64,000 bases of DNA from Natrinema hispanicum (GCF_004217335.1 NZ_SHMP01000004.1:62001-126000); one strand, 5' to 3'. Shown: positions 1 through 9,357, numbered from the stretch's first letter. A program made the numbers and translations. The notes: generated by a model not told the origin, from the sequence alone.

Positions 1-83
1 GGCTGTAAGTGGGTGTCGCAATCCGCTGGCCTGCACACGACGAATCCCCGTAATTTTTCTCTCGAACAGCAGACATCACGACC

Positions 84-353
84 ATGTCCTCGCGATCGCT
101 CGGGCCGACGCTGATCGCTATCGGCGTTGGGATTATCGTCGTCCCGTTTCTCGTCATGTTCTTTCTGGCGATCGGCCCCCTCGGCTGGGTGCTCCTTGGC
201 GGCGCTGTCATCATCCTTGGAATCGTCGTCTCGCTCCGGGAGTCGCCCGGCTACGACGACGTCGACCGCAGCAATCGGATCAACTGCGACGACTGTGGGG
301 CACGGATCGATGCTGACGCCGACACCTGCGAGTACTGCGGTACTGCCCGGTAA
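84..353 (+). CDS. Small membrane protein with C-terminal zinc ribbon
   Basis: An 89-aa protein. Residues about 8-50 form two closely spaced hydrophobic helices, followed by a polar linker and a C-terminal CDDCG...CEYCG pair, a typical zinc knuckle. The layout suggests a membrane-anchored protein with a cytoplasmic zinc finger. The ATG is the first in frame and the stop is followed by an independent gene on the same strand. This is a common haloarchaeal small-protein architecture. Its function is unknown; the zinc-binding claim rests only on the four cysteines. Confidence 0.75.
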   Translation: MSSRSLGPTLIAIGVGIIVVPFLVMFFLAIGPLGWVLLGGAVIILGIVVSLRESPGYDDVDRSNRINCDDCGARIDADADTCEYCGTAR

Positions 354-437
354 ACCGGAGCGACGACAGACACCGCTACTGTCGCCGCCTGACTCGACCA
401 CGAAAGGTCTATCCGGCCCGCACCAGTCCCCTCTCGT

Positions 438-761
438 ATGAGTCTCGACGATTTGACCGACGACGTGACGGACTCCTACTCGAGCATCGGCGACGAACTG
501 GCCGTCTCGCTCGACCGCGAGACACGCAACGAACTCGCCTTGCTCGAGACGGCCCTCGAGCCCGAGGAAACGGACGAACTCGTCCGCCGGGCGATCCACA
601 TGCTCTTTCAGTCGACCGTCGACACCGGCAAACTCGATTTCCAGCTGCGGACGGCCTACGACGTGACCTATGACGAATACCTCTCGGGAATGACCTTCGA
701 GGAGATGACCGGCGCGGATCAGTATCCGTCGATGGACGACGAACGCCGCTACCAGTTCTAA
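438..761 (+). CDS. Conserved haloarchaeal hypothetical protein, acidic, 107 aa
   Basis: A 107-aa soluble, very acidic and largely helical protein without cysteines, signal peptide or membrane segment. Codon use and acidity match the neighbouring genes, and the reading frame is clean from ATG to stop. I do not recognise a catalytic motif. It reads like one of the small conserved helical proteins of haloarchaea; no function is assigned. Confidence 0.7.
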   Translation: MSLDDLTDDVTDSYSSIGDELAVSLDRETRNELALLETALEPEETDELVRRAIHMLFQSTVDTGKLDFQLRTAYDVTYDEYLSGMTFEEMTGADQYPSMDDERRYQF

Positions 762-904
762 CGCTATCGCGGCCACTTACGACCGGGACGCGACCGGCGT
801 GACTACGGCACCACGTCAACCCATCCCTATGTGTTCTAGGCACAATATATACTTTGACCAACATAAGAGGTGCACTTATCAGTCCTCGATTCTTCGCGTC
901 GCAT

Positions 905-1033
905 ATGGCAATCAGTCAACGCTCACCCGACGCCGACTACCGCTGTCCCGACTGTTCGGGCGTACTTACGGCCCGATACGACTCGCTGGCCTGTGACGAC
1001 TGTGGCTACACGCCGCGCCACGGTGCCGACTAA
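905..1033 (+). CDS. 42-aa zinc-finger mini-protein
   Basis: A short ORF of 43 codons including stop. The product has a CPDC motif near residue 14 and CDDCGY near residue 31, giving four cysteines in two CxxC pairs, the signature of haloarchaeal zinc-finger micro-proteins. A CTTATC-like box lies about 27 nt before the ATG, which would fit a leaderless transcript. It sits between a small hypothetical gene and the 3' end of the DHH phosphoesterase. It is easily missed because of its length. Zinc binding is inferred from the cysteines; the role is unknown. Confidence 0.65.
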   Translation: MAISQRSPDADYRCPDCSGVLTARYDSLACDDCGYTPRHGAD

Positions 1034-1110
1034 CCGATCGCTGGATAACGCGAGCGAACAGGACAGGTACGACGCCGAAAACAGACTTCTATCACTCCCT
1101 CCGAACGTCC

Positions 1111-3015
1111 TTAGTCGTCGATCGGGGCCGCACTCGAGAGCGCTTCGTCGATGTCGGCCTCGGCCATCTTCTCGACTAAGGCGTCGATGACTTCCTCGCG
1201 CTTGCCGGAGACGAACTTGATCGAGCCGACGACGAGGTGGCCGCCACCGGAGACGCCGCCGCCTGCGATTTCGGCCTCGAGTTCAGAGACCATATTGGGG
1301 ATGTCGAGTCGGACGCCGTCACTGCGGAGCACGGCAAAGTCCGGGCCGTAGCCGACCGTGATCACCGGATCGCCGGTCTCCTCGATCTTGCGGTCGTGGA
1401 TCTCGCCGGTCGTCTTCCCCGGTGCGGGGTAGGTAAACCGGTGGGCGTAGTTTTCGACGTCGATCCGGTAGAGGTGGGCACCGTTGTCGAGCGTCTCGTG
1501 CTCGAGATGGGGCATCGCGGCCTCGAGCTGTTCGTCGACTTCCTCGCGGCCGCGCTCGGCGAAGAACTCGACGAGTTCGCGGTGGCGCGCTTCGTCGCCG
1601 TTGGCGATCTGAAGCAGGTCTTCGATCAGCTGGTCGCCGGAGTTGTAGCGCAGCCAGAAGGCGGCGTAATCGAGTGCCTCGCTGACGTCCTGCAGGCGGT
1701 CCTCGTCGTAGCCTTCCTCGGCGGCGAGCTCGAGGTAGTCGTCCATCGCGTCGGCCTTCGAGCGGTCCGAGATGCCGGCGACGGCGGGAATGTGGCGCAG
1801 CTCGTCGGAGAGGTCAGGGTAGATCATCCGTGCGAGCTCGACACAGAGCATACCCGTCGTGATCCGGTAGTCCTCGTCGTGGAGATACGGGTTGACGTGG
1901 GCGTCGAGTAGGTCCTCGACCGCCTCGGGGTCGGGATGGTGGTGGTCGACGACCGCGATCGGGATGTCGTAGTGGGCCAGCGTCTCGTAGGCCGGGACGT
2001 CCTCGGCCGTCGAACCGTTGTCGAGCATGAGCAGGAGTGGCAGTTGCTGGCCGTGTTTCTCGCGATCCTCGAGCGCGAAGTTCAGATCGCGCGTCGCGTC
2101 TTCCATCTCGTAGAACGGCGCTTTCGCGGGCAGGCGCTTGATGAGGTGCCGTGGCGCGTCCTCGTCCTCGTGGACGTCGGCGATAAAGCGCTCGAGGGCG
2201 ATCTGGACGGGAACGGCGGCACACATCCCGTCGCCGTCGGCGTGGTGGCGCACGCGGATGGGACGTCCCTCCAGCACCGTCCGGCGGAGCAGTCGGGCGA
2301 CTTCTTCGAGGCTCGGCCGCAGCTTCTCGAAGGCCGGCCAGTCGATCAGCGGCGCGACCTCGTGGGGTTCGGCGCGGGCTTCGAGCGCTTCTTCGAGTCG
2401 CTCGCGCGCTTCCTCGGCGTCCTCGCCCTCGAGTTTCGAGAGTCCCTCGACTTCGACCTGGACCGAGTCTTCGCGGTGTTCGGGCGTGCCGGTGATGCGA
2501 ACGACGTCGCCGATCTCGATGGCGGGGTAGGCACGAACGCCGGCCTCCTCGAAGGCGGCACAGGGGACGACGCCGTTTTCGTCGGCGACGTGGAAGATCG
2601 TCGGGCCGCCGGTCTGTTTGACCTGCGTGACCTCGCCTTCGAGGTGGATCTGTTCGCCGAGGTTGTCTTCGAGGCGGTGGGTCCCAGTCAGCGAGTAGTC
2701 GTGGCCGACTTCTTCGATCGAGTAGTCGTCGATATCGACGGGCTCGAAGGCCATGTCACCGTTCTCACGGACGCTCTCGAGTTCGACGACGAGTTCGTCG
2801 CCGACGGCGAAGGTGCCCTCGAGGACGGACTCGTGGACGAGTCCGGAGACGGAATCGGAGAGGTCGACGAAGACGCCGTAGTCGACGATGCCGTTGATTT
2901 CGGCGAGGTAGGGACGGTCTTGCTCGACGTCCTCGGCGGTACAGTCAGGAGCGAGATCGTAGACGACGGAATCCCCGTCGTCTGCGCCGGGTTCCCCGGC
3001 GGAGTCACGTGTCAT
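1111..3015 (-). CDS. DHH-family phosphoesterase / RecJ-like protein with S1 and OB domains
   Basis: A 634-aa protein. Residues about 33-95 form an S1-type RNA-binding domain (GIVDYGVFVDL). Residues about 108-195 form a second OB-fold domain of the nucleic-acid-binding type. The DHH catalytic domain spans about 240-420 with HADGDG, a DNGS motif and VDHHHPD, and a DHHA1 domain near the C-terminus carries GGGVSGGGH. The metal ligands of the family are all present. The family hydrolyses phosphodiesters of RNA, DNA or small nucleotides. The S1 domain points to RNA or single-stranded nucleic acid as substrate. It is annotated in other haloarchaea as RecJ-like exonuclease; which RecJ paralogue this is cannot be told from sequence alone. 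Confidence 0.9.
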   Translation of the reverse strand: MTRDSAGEPGADDGDSVVYDLAPDCTAEDVEQDRPYLAEINGIVDYGVFVDLSDSVSGLVHESVLEGTFAVGDELVVELESVRENGDMAFEPVDIDDYSIEEVGHDYSLTGTHRLEDNLGEQIHLEGEVTQVKQTGGPTIFHVADENGVVPCAAFEEAGVRAYPAIEIGDVVRITGTPEHREDSVQVEVEGLSKLEGEDAEEARERLEEALEARAEPHEVAPLIDWPAFEKLRPSLEEVARLLRRTVLEGRPIRVRHHADGDGMCAAVPVQIALERFIADVHEDEDAPRHLIKRLPAKAPFYEMEDATRDLNFALEDREKHGQQLPLLLMLDNGSTAEDVPAYETLAHYDIPIAVVDHHHPDPEAVEDLLDAHVNPYLHDEDYRITTGMLCVELARMIYPDLSDELRHIPAVAGISDRSKADAMDDYLELAAEEGYDEDRLQDVSEALDYAAFWLRYNSGDQLIEDLLQIANGDEARHRELVEFFAERGREEVDEQLEAAMPHLEHETLDNGAHLYRIDVENYAHRFTYPAPGKTTGEIHDRKIEETGDPVITVGYGPDFAVLRSDGVRLDIPNMVSELEAEIAGGGVSGGGHLVVGSIKFVSGKREEVIDALVEKMAEADIDEALSSAAPIDD

Positions 3016-3139
3016 CTTGGTCTGCTGGTTGGAGGCGGTCGCGTATAACCCTTGTCAAGAAGCTATCGTGGCTCGAGACGCCGTCCTTGAAGTTGTGCTA
3101 AACAGTAGCTACAAGGGCACCCGTCAGGATCATCCGCGC

Positions 3140-3550
3140 ATGGACATCTCACACCCGCCAGCGGAGGGTGACGAGTACACGTTCGCACGGACGTTCGACC
3201 ACGAGGACGTCCGCGAATTTGGCGAACTCTCGGGCGACCAACAGCCGATCCACACCGAGCCCGACGAGCTGGGTCGGTTGACCGTCCAGGGACTGCTCAC
3301 CGCAACGCTGCCGACGAAGATCGGCGGCGACCTCCGCTATATCGCACGGAGCATGACCTTCGAGTTCGTCGAGCCGGTCTACACCGGCGAACGGATCACC
3401 TGTACGGTTCGCCTCGAGTCGGTGGCCGAACGCGACGGTTACTACGACGTAGAGAGTGCGGCGGTCTGTACCGACGAAGACGACGAGGTGGTGCTGAGAG
3501 GCGAGATCGACGGGCTCATCCCGACGGACGCCTTTTCTGAGGCGACGTAG
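3140..3550 (+). CDS. MaoC-like / hotdog-fold dehydratase
   Basis: A 136-aa single hotdog domain. The segment with GELSGDQQPIH (about residues 31-41) corresponds to the MaoC hydratase motif, with Asp and His as the expected catalytic pair, followed by GLLTATLP in the position of the central helix. An upstream in-frame start would add about 41 residues of basic, low-quality sequence, so the ATG at 3140 is preferred. The family hydrates enoyl-CoA or enoyl-ACP substrates; the natural substrate is unknown. It is divergent from the DHH gene with about 125 bp between them. Confidence 0.8.
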   Translation: MDISHPPAEGDEYTFARTFDHEDVREFGELSGDQQPIHTEPDELGRLTVQGLLTATLPTKIGGDLRYIARSMTFEFVEPVYTGERITCTVRLESVAERDGYYDVESAAVCTDEDDEVVLRGEIDGLIPTDAFSEAT

Positions 3551-3636
3551 GCTACACGGTTCGTCCCACGGCAACAATCGGGGACAGGGCCAGCAGCATC
3601 GGAACGTTTAGCACTCGCAAAGCCCCAGTGAAAGAC

Positions 3637-4131
3637 ATGGGGCTGTTCGACGCGCTGTTTCGCTCGAGCGAGATTCTCGGTATTGCCGAGGAAACCCTCG
3701 AGTTCGCCCTCGAGTCCTCCGAGGAGACACACCCAAACGAGTACATGGGGTTTCTCCGGGGGACCGAGGCCGAGCGGCTGGATCTTGACCGGGACGGCCT
3801 GGTCATTACGGACATCCTCGTGGTGCCCGGAACCGAGACAAACAGCGTCAGCGCGACCGTCAAGACGAACCAGATTCCAAACGACGTGAAGGCGCTGGGA
3901 AGTATTCATTCCCATCCCAACGGCGTGATCCGCCCGAGTAACGCGGATCTGGACACGTTCGGCCGCGGGAGCGTCCACGTCATCATCGGCGCACCCTACC
4001 GACGAACGGACTGGAAAGCCTTCGACTCACAGGGGAAGCCGACCCAGTTGAACGTCCTCGACGTCGAACTGCCCGAGACCGAGGACTTCTTCGATTTCAC
4101 CCAGGCGGACATCGACGAGGAACTGCGATGA
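3637..4131 (+). CDS. JAMM/MPN+ metalloprotease (desampylase-like)
   Basis: A 164-aa protein with the full JAMM zinc motif: E35 in NEYMGFL, H91 and H93 in HSHPNG, then S101 and D104. JAMM proteins of haloarchaea cleave isopeptide bonds to ubiquitin-like SAMP proteins, so a desampylase-type activity is plausible. Because all metal ligands are intact, it should be active. An in-frame GTG lies 9 nt upstream; the ATG at 3637 gives the usual start. It is followed after 64 bp by a RibL-type nucleotidyltransferase on the same strand, so the two may be cotranscribed. Confidence 0.85.
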   Translation: MGLFDALFRSSEILGIAEETLEFALESSEETHPNEYMGFLRGTEAERLDLDRDGLVITDILVVPGTETNSVSATVKTNQIPNDVKALGSIHSHPNGVIRPSNADLDTFGRGSVHVIIGAPYRRTDWKAFDSQGKPTQLNVLDVELPETEDFFDFTQADIDEELR

Positions 4132-4195
4132 TGAGATCTTGTATGCTCGAGACGATGCCATCCCGACCGACGACGGAATCGAGAGTGAGACAGCC

Positions 4196-4627
4196 ATGAC
4201 GCGAACGGTGATTGCACAGGGGACCTTCGACATCCTCCACCCCGGCCACGTCCACTATCTGGAGGAAGCAGCTGCGATGGGCGACGAACTGTACGTCATC
4301 GTCGCGCGTAAGGCAAACGTCGACCACAAGGCGAAACCCATCTGTCCTGCGACACAGCGACGCGACGTCGTCGACGCGCTCGAGGCCGTCGACGAGGCTA
4401 TCCTCGGCCACGAGGAGGACATCTTCGTCCCGATCGAGGAACTCGATCCCGACGTGATCGCACTCGGCCACGACCAACACCACGACGACGAGGCGATCCG
4501 CTCGGAACTCGAGGCGCGTGGCATCGACTGTGCGGTTCGCAGAGCAAGCCCCGGCGAGCCAAGCGACGATGACCAGTTGCTCTCGACGCGGCTGATCATC
4601 AATCGGATTCTCGAGCGACGGGGCTAG
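4196..4627 (+). CDS. ribL: FAD synthase, archaeal RibL type
   Basis: A 143-aa nucleotidyltransferase. It starts [14 protein letters not shown], with the HxGH motif at H15-H18 that binds the ATP triphosphate, and has a C-terminal [10 protein letters not shown] in the place of the family's ISSTKIIxR motif. The archaeal RibL family transfers AMP from ATP to FMN to make FAD. Length matches the family. The ATG at 4196 places the first strand directly at the N-terminus; a longer in-frame extension is not supported. A glycerol-phosphate cytidylyltransferase-like activity is the main alternative. Confidence 0.85.
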   Translation: MTRTVIAQGTFDILHPGHVHYLEEAAAMGDELYVIVARKANVDHKAKPICPATQRRDVVDALEAVDEAILGHEEDIFVPIEELDPDVIALGHDQHHDDEAIRSELEARGIDCAVRRASPGEPSDDDQLLSTRLIINRILERRG

Positions 4628-4793
4628 GATCGGGAGGGTCGCCTCGAGAAGGCGCGGTTGCGGCCTCCTCCACGGTACTGCCAGCTATCGAGTCTGGCAG
4701 GTCTCTTCCACGTCATACGACCGGACAACAGTCAGTGAATACTCGATCGCGTCTCGAGTGCGATCGATGTCTGAACCGTTTTGTCCGGCAGTA

Positions 4794-4949
4794 TCAATTT
4801 TGCATGACGATCGGCGGCGGCAACCGGAGCGAGTCGATAGTGTGTCCTGTTTCGACGAAGTGTTCGATCGCCTTCTCGGAGACCTCTTTTTCAGTGTAGC
4901 CGTCGGCAGTGCTCACCTGCCAGTCGCATTCGAGACAGTACTTTAACAT
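4794..4949 (-). CDS. Small haloarchaeal protein with CLEC knuckle
   Basis: A 51-aa protein beginning MLKYCLECDWQVS. One CxxC pair near the start is followed by a conserved-looking AIEHFVETGHTIDS segment whose two histidines could complete a zinc site. This is the shape of a small haloarchaeal zinc-finger family. The longer in-frame start adds nine residues upstream and is less likely. It stands alone between the RibL gene and ilvD, which is on the same strand. Function unknown. Confidence 0.65.
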   Translation of the reverse strand: MLKYCLECDWQVSTADGYTEKEVSEKAIEHFVETGHTIDSLRLPPPIVMQN

Positions 4950-5061
4950 ACATCGATCTACCAGAGAGTCGTTCACATGGGCGGGAAAGCCCCGTGCAGG
5001 AAATCGAAGGGACCGGCACTGGCCGGGTCCCGAAACGGCAGACTTCGCTTGCGGCTGCCGA

Positions 5062-6789
5062 CTAGTCGTCTTTGACGCCGGGGTTGGTCACCGCGCCGTT
5101 TTCCGCCGAGCCGAAGTCACGGCCGAACTTCGCCAAGACGCCGGTCTCGTAGTTGGGCTCGGGCTGGTCCCACTCCTCGCGGCGGGCCTCGAGTTCCTCG
5201 TCGGAGAGATCGACCTCGAGCGTGCGGTCTTCGATGTCGATCGTGATCACGTCGCCGTCTTCGATGAGACCGATCGGGCCGCCGACGAACGCCTCGGGGG
5301 CGACGTGGCCGATCGAGAACCCGCGTGTCGCACCGGAGAAGCGTCCGTCGGTGATGAGCGCGACGTCCTCGGCGTGGCCCTGCCCGGCGACCGCGCTCGT
5401 GACGCCAAGCATCTCGCGCATGCCGGGGCCGCCCTGTGGCCCCTCGTTGCGGATGACAATCACGTCGCCGGTTTCGACGTGGCCCTCCTGGACGTACTCC
5501 ATGGCCTCGGCCTCTTCCTCGAAGACGCGGACGGGCCCTTCGTGGTGGAGGTCGTCGTCGCCCGTGACCTTGAGGACGGAGCCGCCGGGCGCGAGGTTCC
5601 CCGTCAGGATGCGGATGGCACCCTGCTCGTCTTTGGGCTCGTCGACGGTATAAAGGAAGTCGACGTCGAGCTCCTCGATCGACGGTGGGTCGAGACGCTC
5701 GAGTTCCTCGCCGATCGTGTTGCCCGTGACCGTCAGCGCGTCGCCGTGGAGCAGATCGGCCTCGTAGAGGGCGTTTAAGACGACCGGAACGCCGCCGACC
5801 TCGTGGAGGTCGTTCATCACCCGCTGGCCGCCGGGCTGGAGGTTGGCGATCTTCGGGGTGCGCTGGCTGACCTCGTCGAACTCCTCGATCTCGAGATCGA
5901 TGCCGGCTTCGGCGGCCATCGCCAGCAGGTGGAGGACGGCATTGGTCGAGCCACCGATGGCGACCTGCAGCGCGATGGCGTTCTCGAAGGACTCCTTGGT
6001 GAGGAAATCGGAGGGCTTGCGCTGTTCTTCGACGACCTCGACGGCCAGTTCGCCGGCCTCGCGGGCGACGTCGTAGCGCGACTCGGCCTCGGCGGGCGGG
6101 CTGGCGCTGCCAAGCGGGGAAAAGCCGAGCGCTTCCGAAATCGAGGCCATCGTGTTCGCGGTGAACATACCACCACACGACCCCGCGCCGGGGCAGGCGT
6201 GGCGTTCCATCTCGTCGAGTTCTTCGTTGGACATCTCGCCGTCGGCGACGGCTCCGACACCCTCGAAGACGTTCTGGACGGTGACCTCGCGGCCCTCGTG
6301 TTCGCCGGGCATGATCGATCCACCGTAGAGGAAGACCGAAGGGAGGTCAGTCCGGATCGAGGCCATCATCATTCCGGGCATGTTCTTGTCACAGCCACCG
6401 ATGGTGACCAGCCCGTCCATGCGCTCGCCAAAGGAGACCAGTTCGACGGAGTCGGCGATCATCTCGCGGGAGATCAGCGAAGCCTTCATCCCTTCCGTCC
6501 CCATCGAGATCGCATCCGAGATCGTGATCGTCCCGAACTCGATAGGCATGCCGCCGGCCTCGTCGATCCCCGAAAGCGCGGCGTCGGCGACGTCGTCCAA
6601 ATGGACGTTACACGGCGTGATGTCCGCTGCCGGGTTCGGCACGCCGATCATCGGCGCACCGAAGTCCTCGTCGTCGAACCCCATCGCACGGAACATCGCG
6701 CGGTGTGGGGCCTTTTCTGCGCCCTCGGTCACCTCGCGGCTCCGTAACTCCTCGTCTTTGCCGTAGTCGAACTCGCTATCGCCGCTCAT
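5062..6789 (-). CDS. ilvD: Dihydroxy-acid dehydratase
   Basis: A 575-aa enzyme of branched-chain amino acid biosynthesis; it dehydrates 2,3-dihydroxy-isovalerate and 2,3-dihydroxy-3-methylvalerate to the 2-oxo acids. The iron-sulphur and metal-site motifs are present: GGCDKNMPG and CPGAGSCGGMFTANTM, plus TDGRFSGATRGFSIGH near the C-terminus. Length is normal for the ilvD/edd family. The motifs favour IlvD over phosphogluconate dehydratase, since haloarchaea use a mandelate-racemase-type enzyme for gluconate. It is transcribed alone and convergent to nothing close; no other ilv genes are in view. Confidence 0.95.
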   Translation of the reverse strand: MSGDSEFDYGKDEELRSREVTEGAEKAPHRAMFRAMGFDDEDFGAPMIGVPNPAADITPCNVHLDDVADAALSGIDEAGGMPIEFGTITISDAISMGTEGMKASLISREMIADSVELVSFGERMDGLVTIGGCDKNMPGMMMASIRTDLPSVFLYGGSIMPGEHEGREVTVQNVFEGVGAVADGEMSNEELDEMERHACPGAGSCGGMFTANTMASISEALGFSPLGSASPPAEAESRYDVAREAGELAVEVVEEQRKPSDFLTKESFENAIALQVAIGGSTNAVLHLLAMAAEAGIDLEIEEFDEVSQRTPKIANLQPGGQRVMNDLHEVGGVPVVLNALYEADLLHGDALTVTGNTIGEELERLDPPSIEELDVDFLYTVDEPKDEQGAIRILTGNLAPGGSVLKVTGDDDLHHEGPVRVFEEEAEAMEYVQEGHVETGDVIVIRNEGPQGGPGMREMLGVTSAVAGQGHAEDVALITDGRFSGATRGFSIGHVAPEAFVGGPIGLIEDGDVITIDIEDRTLEVDLSDEELEARREEWDQPEPNYETGVLAKFGRDFGSAENGAVTNPGVKDD

Positions 6790-7011
6790 AGTCAGACCTT
6801 ACGTTGAAAGGCCATAAGTCACCCCTTCTCGGTCAGCCCTTCCCAGGTCAGCGGTTCAGCCGAACGCGTTCGGATCGAGACCCGGGGATGTCGTTCGTGG
6901 TGCCGACCCCCGCCGACCGGCAGACGAGTCAGTATCAGATCGACAACACTCGTTGCCACCGTCGAAACCCCCTTGCCGGGGGCCTCCATAGCCGGGAGCA
7001 AGAGTCCGATC

Positions 7012-8004
7012 ATGACGACCGCGACCGTCAGCGTGGGCGCACGACTCCACGTTGGCTTCCAGAACCTCTCGCTTGCCCGCGAGCGACTCTACGGCGGCAT
7101 CGGCGTCGCGCTCGAGGAGCCGCGGGTAACCGTCACCGCCGAACCGGCCACCGACATCAGGACCGACGACGAGTTGGTCGGCCGGTACGCACGCCGGGCC
7201 GTCGACGTGCTCTCCGTTCCCGGCGTCGCGGTCACGCTCGAGGAGTCACTGCCGCGCCACGTCGGGTTGGGCAGCGGCACCCAGCTGGCGCTTGCCGTGT
7301 TGACGGCGACAGCGCAGGCCCACGGTCTCGAGGCGCGCGTCCGCGAGCACGCCCCGGCGATGGGCCGGGGCGGCCGCAGCGGTGTCGGTGTCGCCACCTT
7401 CGAGGACGGCGGGTTCGTCGTCGATGCTGGCCACCCGACGGCTCGGTTTACGACCGAGCCGCCGGTCGAAGGCGACTGGACGGTCCCCCCGGTCGTCGCC
7501 CGCCACGACCTGCCCACGGAGTGGCGCTTTCTCGTCGTCGTCCCCGATGCAGACTCTGGCCGTAGCGGCGACGACGAGGACGCGAGTATGCGCGCGGTCG
7601 TCGAACGCGCCGATCCTGCCGTCGCCGATGAAATCGCCTGCGTCGTCATCCGGAAACTACTGCCCGCCGCTGCTGCAGGCCGACTCGAGGCCTTCGGCGA
7701 GGCGATCGCCGAAATCGGTCGCAAGAACGGTGTCTGGTATGCCGACGCGCAGGGCGGCGTCTTCAGACCACCTGCAGGCGCACTCGTCGAATCGCTCGAG
7801 AGTTGTCCGGTGCTGTCGGGCGTCGGCCAGTCGTCGTGGGGGCCGGTCGTCTACGGCGTCACCGACGTCGCCCACGCCGCAGAAGCCGAGGCCGCGGCAC
7901 GAGACGCACTCGCCGACCACGGACTCGAGGGACGGGTTATCCTCGCGGAACCGGCACGACACGGGGCTCGGGTTTGCACGGACGGCGATCGAAGGCAGGC
8001 GTGA
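7012..8004 (+). CDS. GHMP-family beta-ribofuranosylaminobenzene 5'-phosphate synthase homologue
   Basis: A 330-aa protein of the GHMP kinase fold. The GLGSGTQLALAV motif (around residue 84) is the phosphate-binding loop, and a GGRSGVGVATFEDGG segment follows. The family condenses PRPP with an aromatic amine or acid in the first step of tetrahydromethanopterin biosynthesis; related proteins occur in haloarchaea, which use folate-like pterins. The ATG at 7012 gives SVGARLHVGF at the N-terminus as expected. The pathway role in a haloarchaeon is inferred. Confidence 0.8.
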   Translation: MTTATVSVGARLHVGFQNLSLARERLYGGIGVALEEPRVTVTAEPATDIRTDDELVGRYARRAVDVLSVPGVAVTLEESLPRHVGLGSGTQLALAVLTATAQAHGLEARVREHAPAMGRGGRSGVGVATFEDGGFVVDAGHPTARFTTEPPVEGDWTVPPVVARHDLPTEWRFLVVVPDADSGRSGDDEDASMRAVVERADPAVADEIACVVIRKLLPAAAAGRLEAFGEAIAEIGRKNGVWYADAQGGVFRPPAGALVESLESCPVLSGVGQSSWGPVVYGVTDVAHAAEAEAAARDALADHGLEGRVILAEPARHGARVCTDGDRRQA

Positions 8005-8097
8005 CCGACCCGCTGTGAGGTGTGTTCGGGACGGCCTGACGCGACCGACTCGATCGAAGTGGAGTCTTTTTGCGTGCCGAGTTCGTAGGCCCACGAT

Positions 8098-8427
8098 ATG
8101 CAGTTTTGCGACGATTGCGGCTCGATGATGAAAGCCCAGGGCGACCGCATGATCTGTACGAACGACGAGTGTGGTGCCTCGAGCGAACGGGACCGCGAGC
8201 AGGAAGACGCGTTCGTCACAACCGAGTCACAGACCGACGGCGACGTGATCGAATCCGACGAGAACGCAAACTTCGAGGGGAAACCGAAGGCCACCGACGT
8301 GATCTGCGACGAGTGTGGCAACGAGGAGGCGTGGTACACCCTCAAGCAGACCGCCTCGGCAGACGAGCCGCCGACGCGGTTCTTCAAGTGTACTGAGTGC
8401 GGGAAGAAGTGGCGCGGCTACAATTAA
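8098..8427 (+). CDS. tfs: Transcription factor S (TFIIS-like cleavage factor)
   Basis: A 109-aa protein with an N-terminal zinc ribbon (CDDCG...CTNDECG) and a C-terminal TFIIS zinc ribbon (CDECG...CTECGKKWR). The acidic tip ADEP, which enters the polymerase active site and stimulates transcript cleavage, is present just before the last ribbon strand. Length is typical of archaeal TFS. It starts with ATG directly after a short spacer and is followed by an HTH-acetyltransferase gene on the same strand. Confidence 0.95.
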   Translation: MQFCDDCGSMMKAQGDRMICTNDECGASSERDREQEDAFVTTESQTDGDVIESDENANFEGKPKATDVICDECGNEEAWYTLKQTASADEPPTRFFKCTECGKKWRGYN

Positions 8428-8540
8428 TACCGCGTTTTCAGCGGCTGCGGCGACTGGGACACTAGCGGATCGCTCGACGACTAGTTAGGTATGTGGTATC
8501 AATACACAAGGAATAAGCAGTGGCTCTCCATACAGTGCGT

Positions 8541-9272
8541 ATGGACGCGATAGATCGGCCGACGTTTGCGTCTGAAGACAGCAGGCGAATTTACGAGTAC
8601 GTCGAACGACACGGGACCGTCGAACGGCACAAACTCCGTGACGTCGTCTCGCTTCCGTCCGAGGAGTTTCAGGACCGACTCGAGGAGTTGAAAACTGACG
8701 GGTATCTCGAAGAGGATGGCGGCACGTTCCGGATCGCACTCGAGTTCGGGGCCATCGAGAAACACGACTTAGGCGAGTTCACCGTCACCGTTCGACCCGC
8801 ACGCCAGCGAGACTTCGACGGCCTCATCGAGACCATCCGTGACGTCACCTCGGAGGAGACCTACGTCGTCGCTGAGACGATCGCCGAGCAACTGCTGCAC
8901 GAACATACCGTCAGCAGACATAACGCGGTGGAGTCCCGGGTGTTCTTCGTTGCGACCGTCGACGGCGACGTCGTCGGCTGGACTCATCTCGATCTCCATC
9001 AGGTCGATCCGGTTCGCGAAGTCGCCCAACAGACCGTCGGCGTCCGCGAAGCCTACCGGGGACACGGCATCGGGAGCACGCTCTTACAGCGGGGGATCGA
9101 GTGGGCCGAAGCCAACGGCTACCGCAAGGTCTACAACAGCGTGCCGGTCGTCAACGACGGCGCGCTCGAGTTCCTGACTGCACACGGGTGGAACACCGAG
9201 GCGATCCGCAAGGACCACTACACGATCGACGGCGAGTACATCGACGAAGTGATGATGGCCTACGAGCTGTAG
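8541..9272 (+). CDS. Winged-helix plus GNAT acetyltransferase fusion
   Basis: A 243-aa protein. Residues about 1-70 look like a winged-helix domain (SRRIYEYVERHGTVERHKLRDVV...DGYLEEDGGTFRIA). Residues about 85-243 are a GNAT acetyltransferase with the acetyl-CoA loop VREAYRGHGIGSTLL and a DGALEFLTAHGW segment. The substrate of the GNAT domain is not identifiable. The DNA-binding-like domain may sense or target; this combination occurs in haloarchaea. The ATG at 8541 is preferred over a GTG seven codons upstream. Confidence 0.8.
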   Translation: MDAIDRPTFASEDSRRIYEYVERHGTVERHKLRDVVSLPSEEFQDRLEELKTDGYLEEDGGTFRIALEFGAIEKHDLGEFTVTVRPARQRDFDGLIETIRDVTSEETYVVAETIAEQLLHEHTVSRHNAVESRVFFVATVDGDVVGWTHLDLHQVDPVREVAQQTVGVREAYRGHGIGSTLLQRGIEWAEANGYRKVYNSVPVVNDGALEFLTAHGWNTEAIRKDHYTIDGEYIDEVMMAYEL

Positions 9273-9357
9273 CCCCCATCCCCGCGAGCGGCCCGTCGAT
9301 CGATCCCACGTCGGGCGCAACGTTCACGTCGGTTCGCACGAATCGACGGGTAGACGA

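Noticed and set aside
1237..1911. Long plus-strand frame opposite the DHH gene
   Set aside because: It is the antisense shadow of a recognised protein with all motifs in place; GC-rich third positions keep the opposite strand open.
5803..6747. 314-codon plus-strand frame opposite ilvD
   Set aside because: Shadow of ilvD; its product has Arg/His/Val-rich composition without any family motif.
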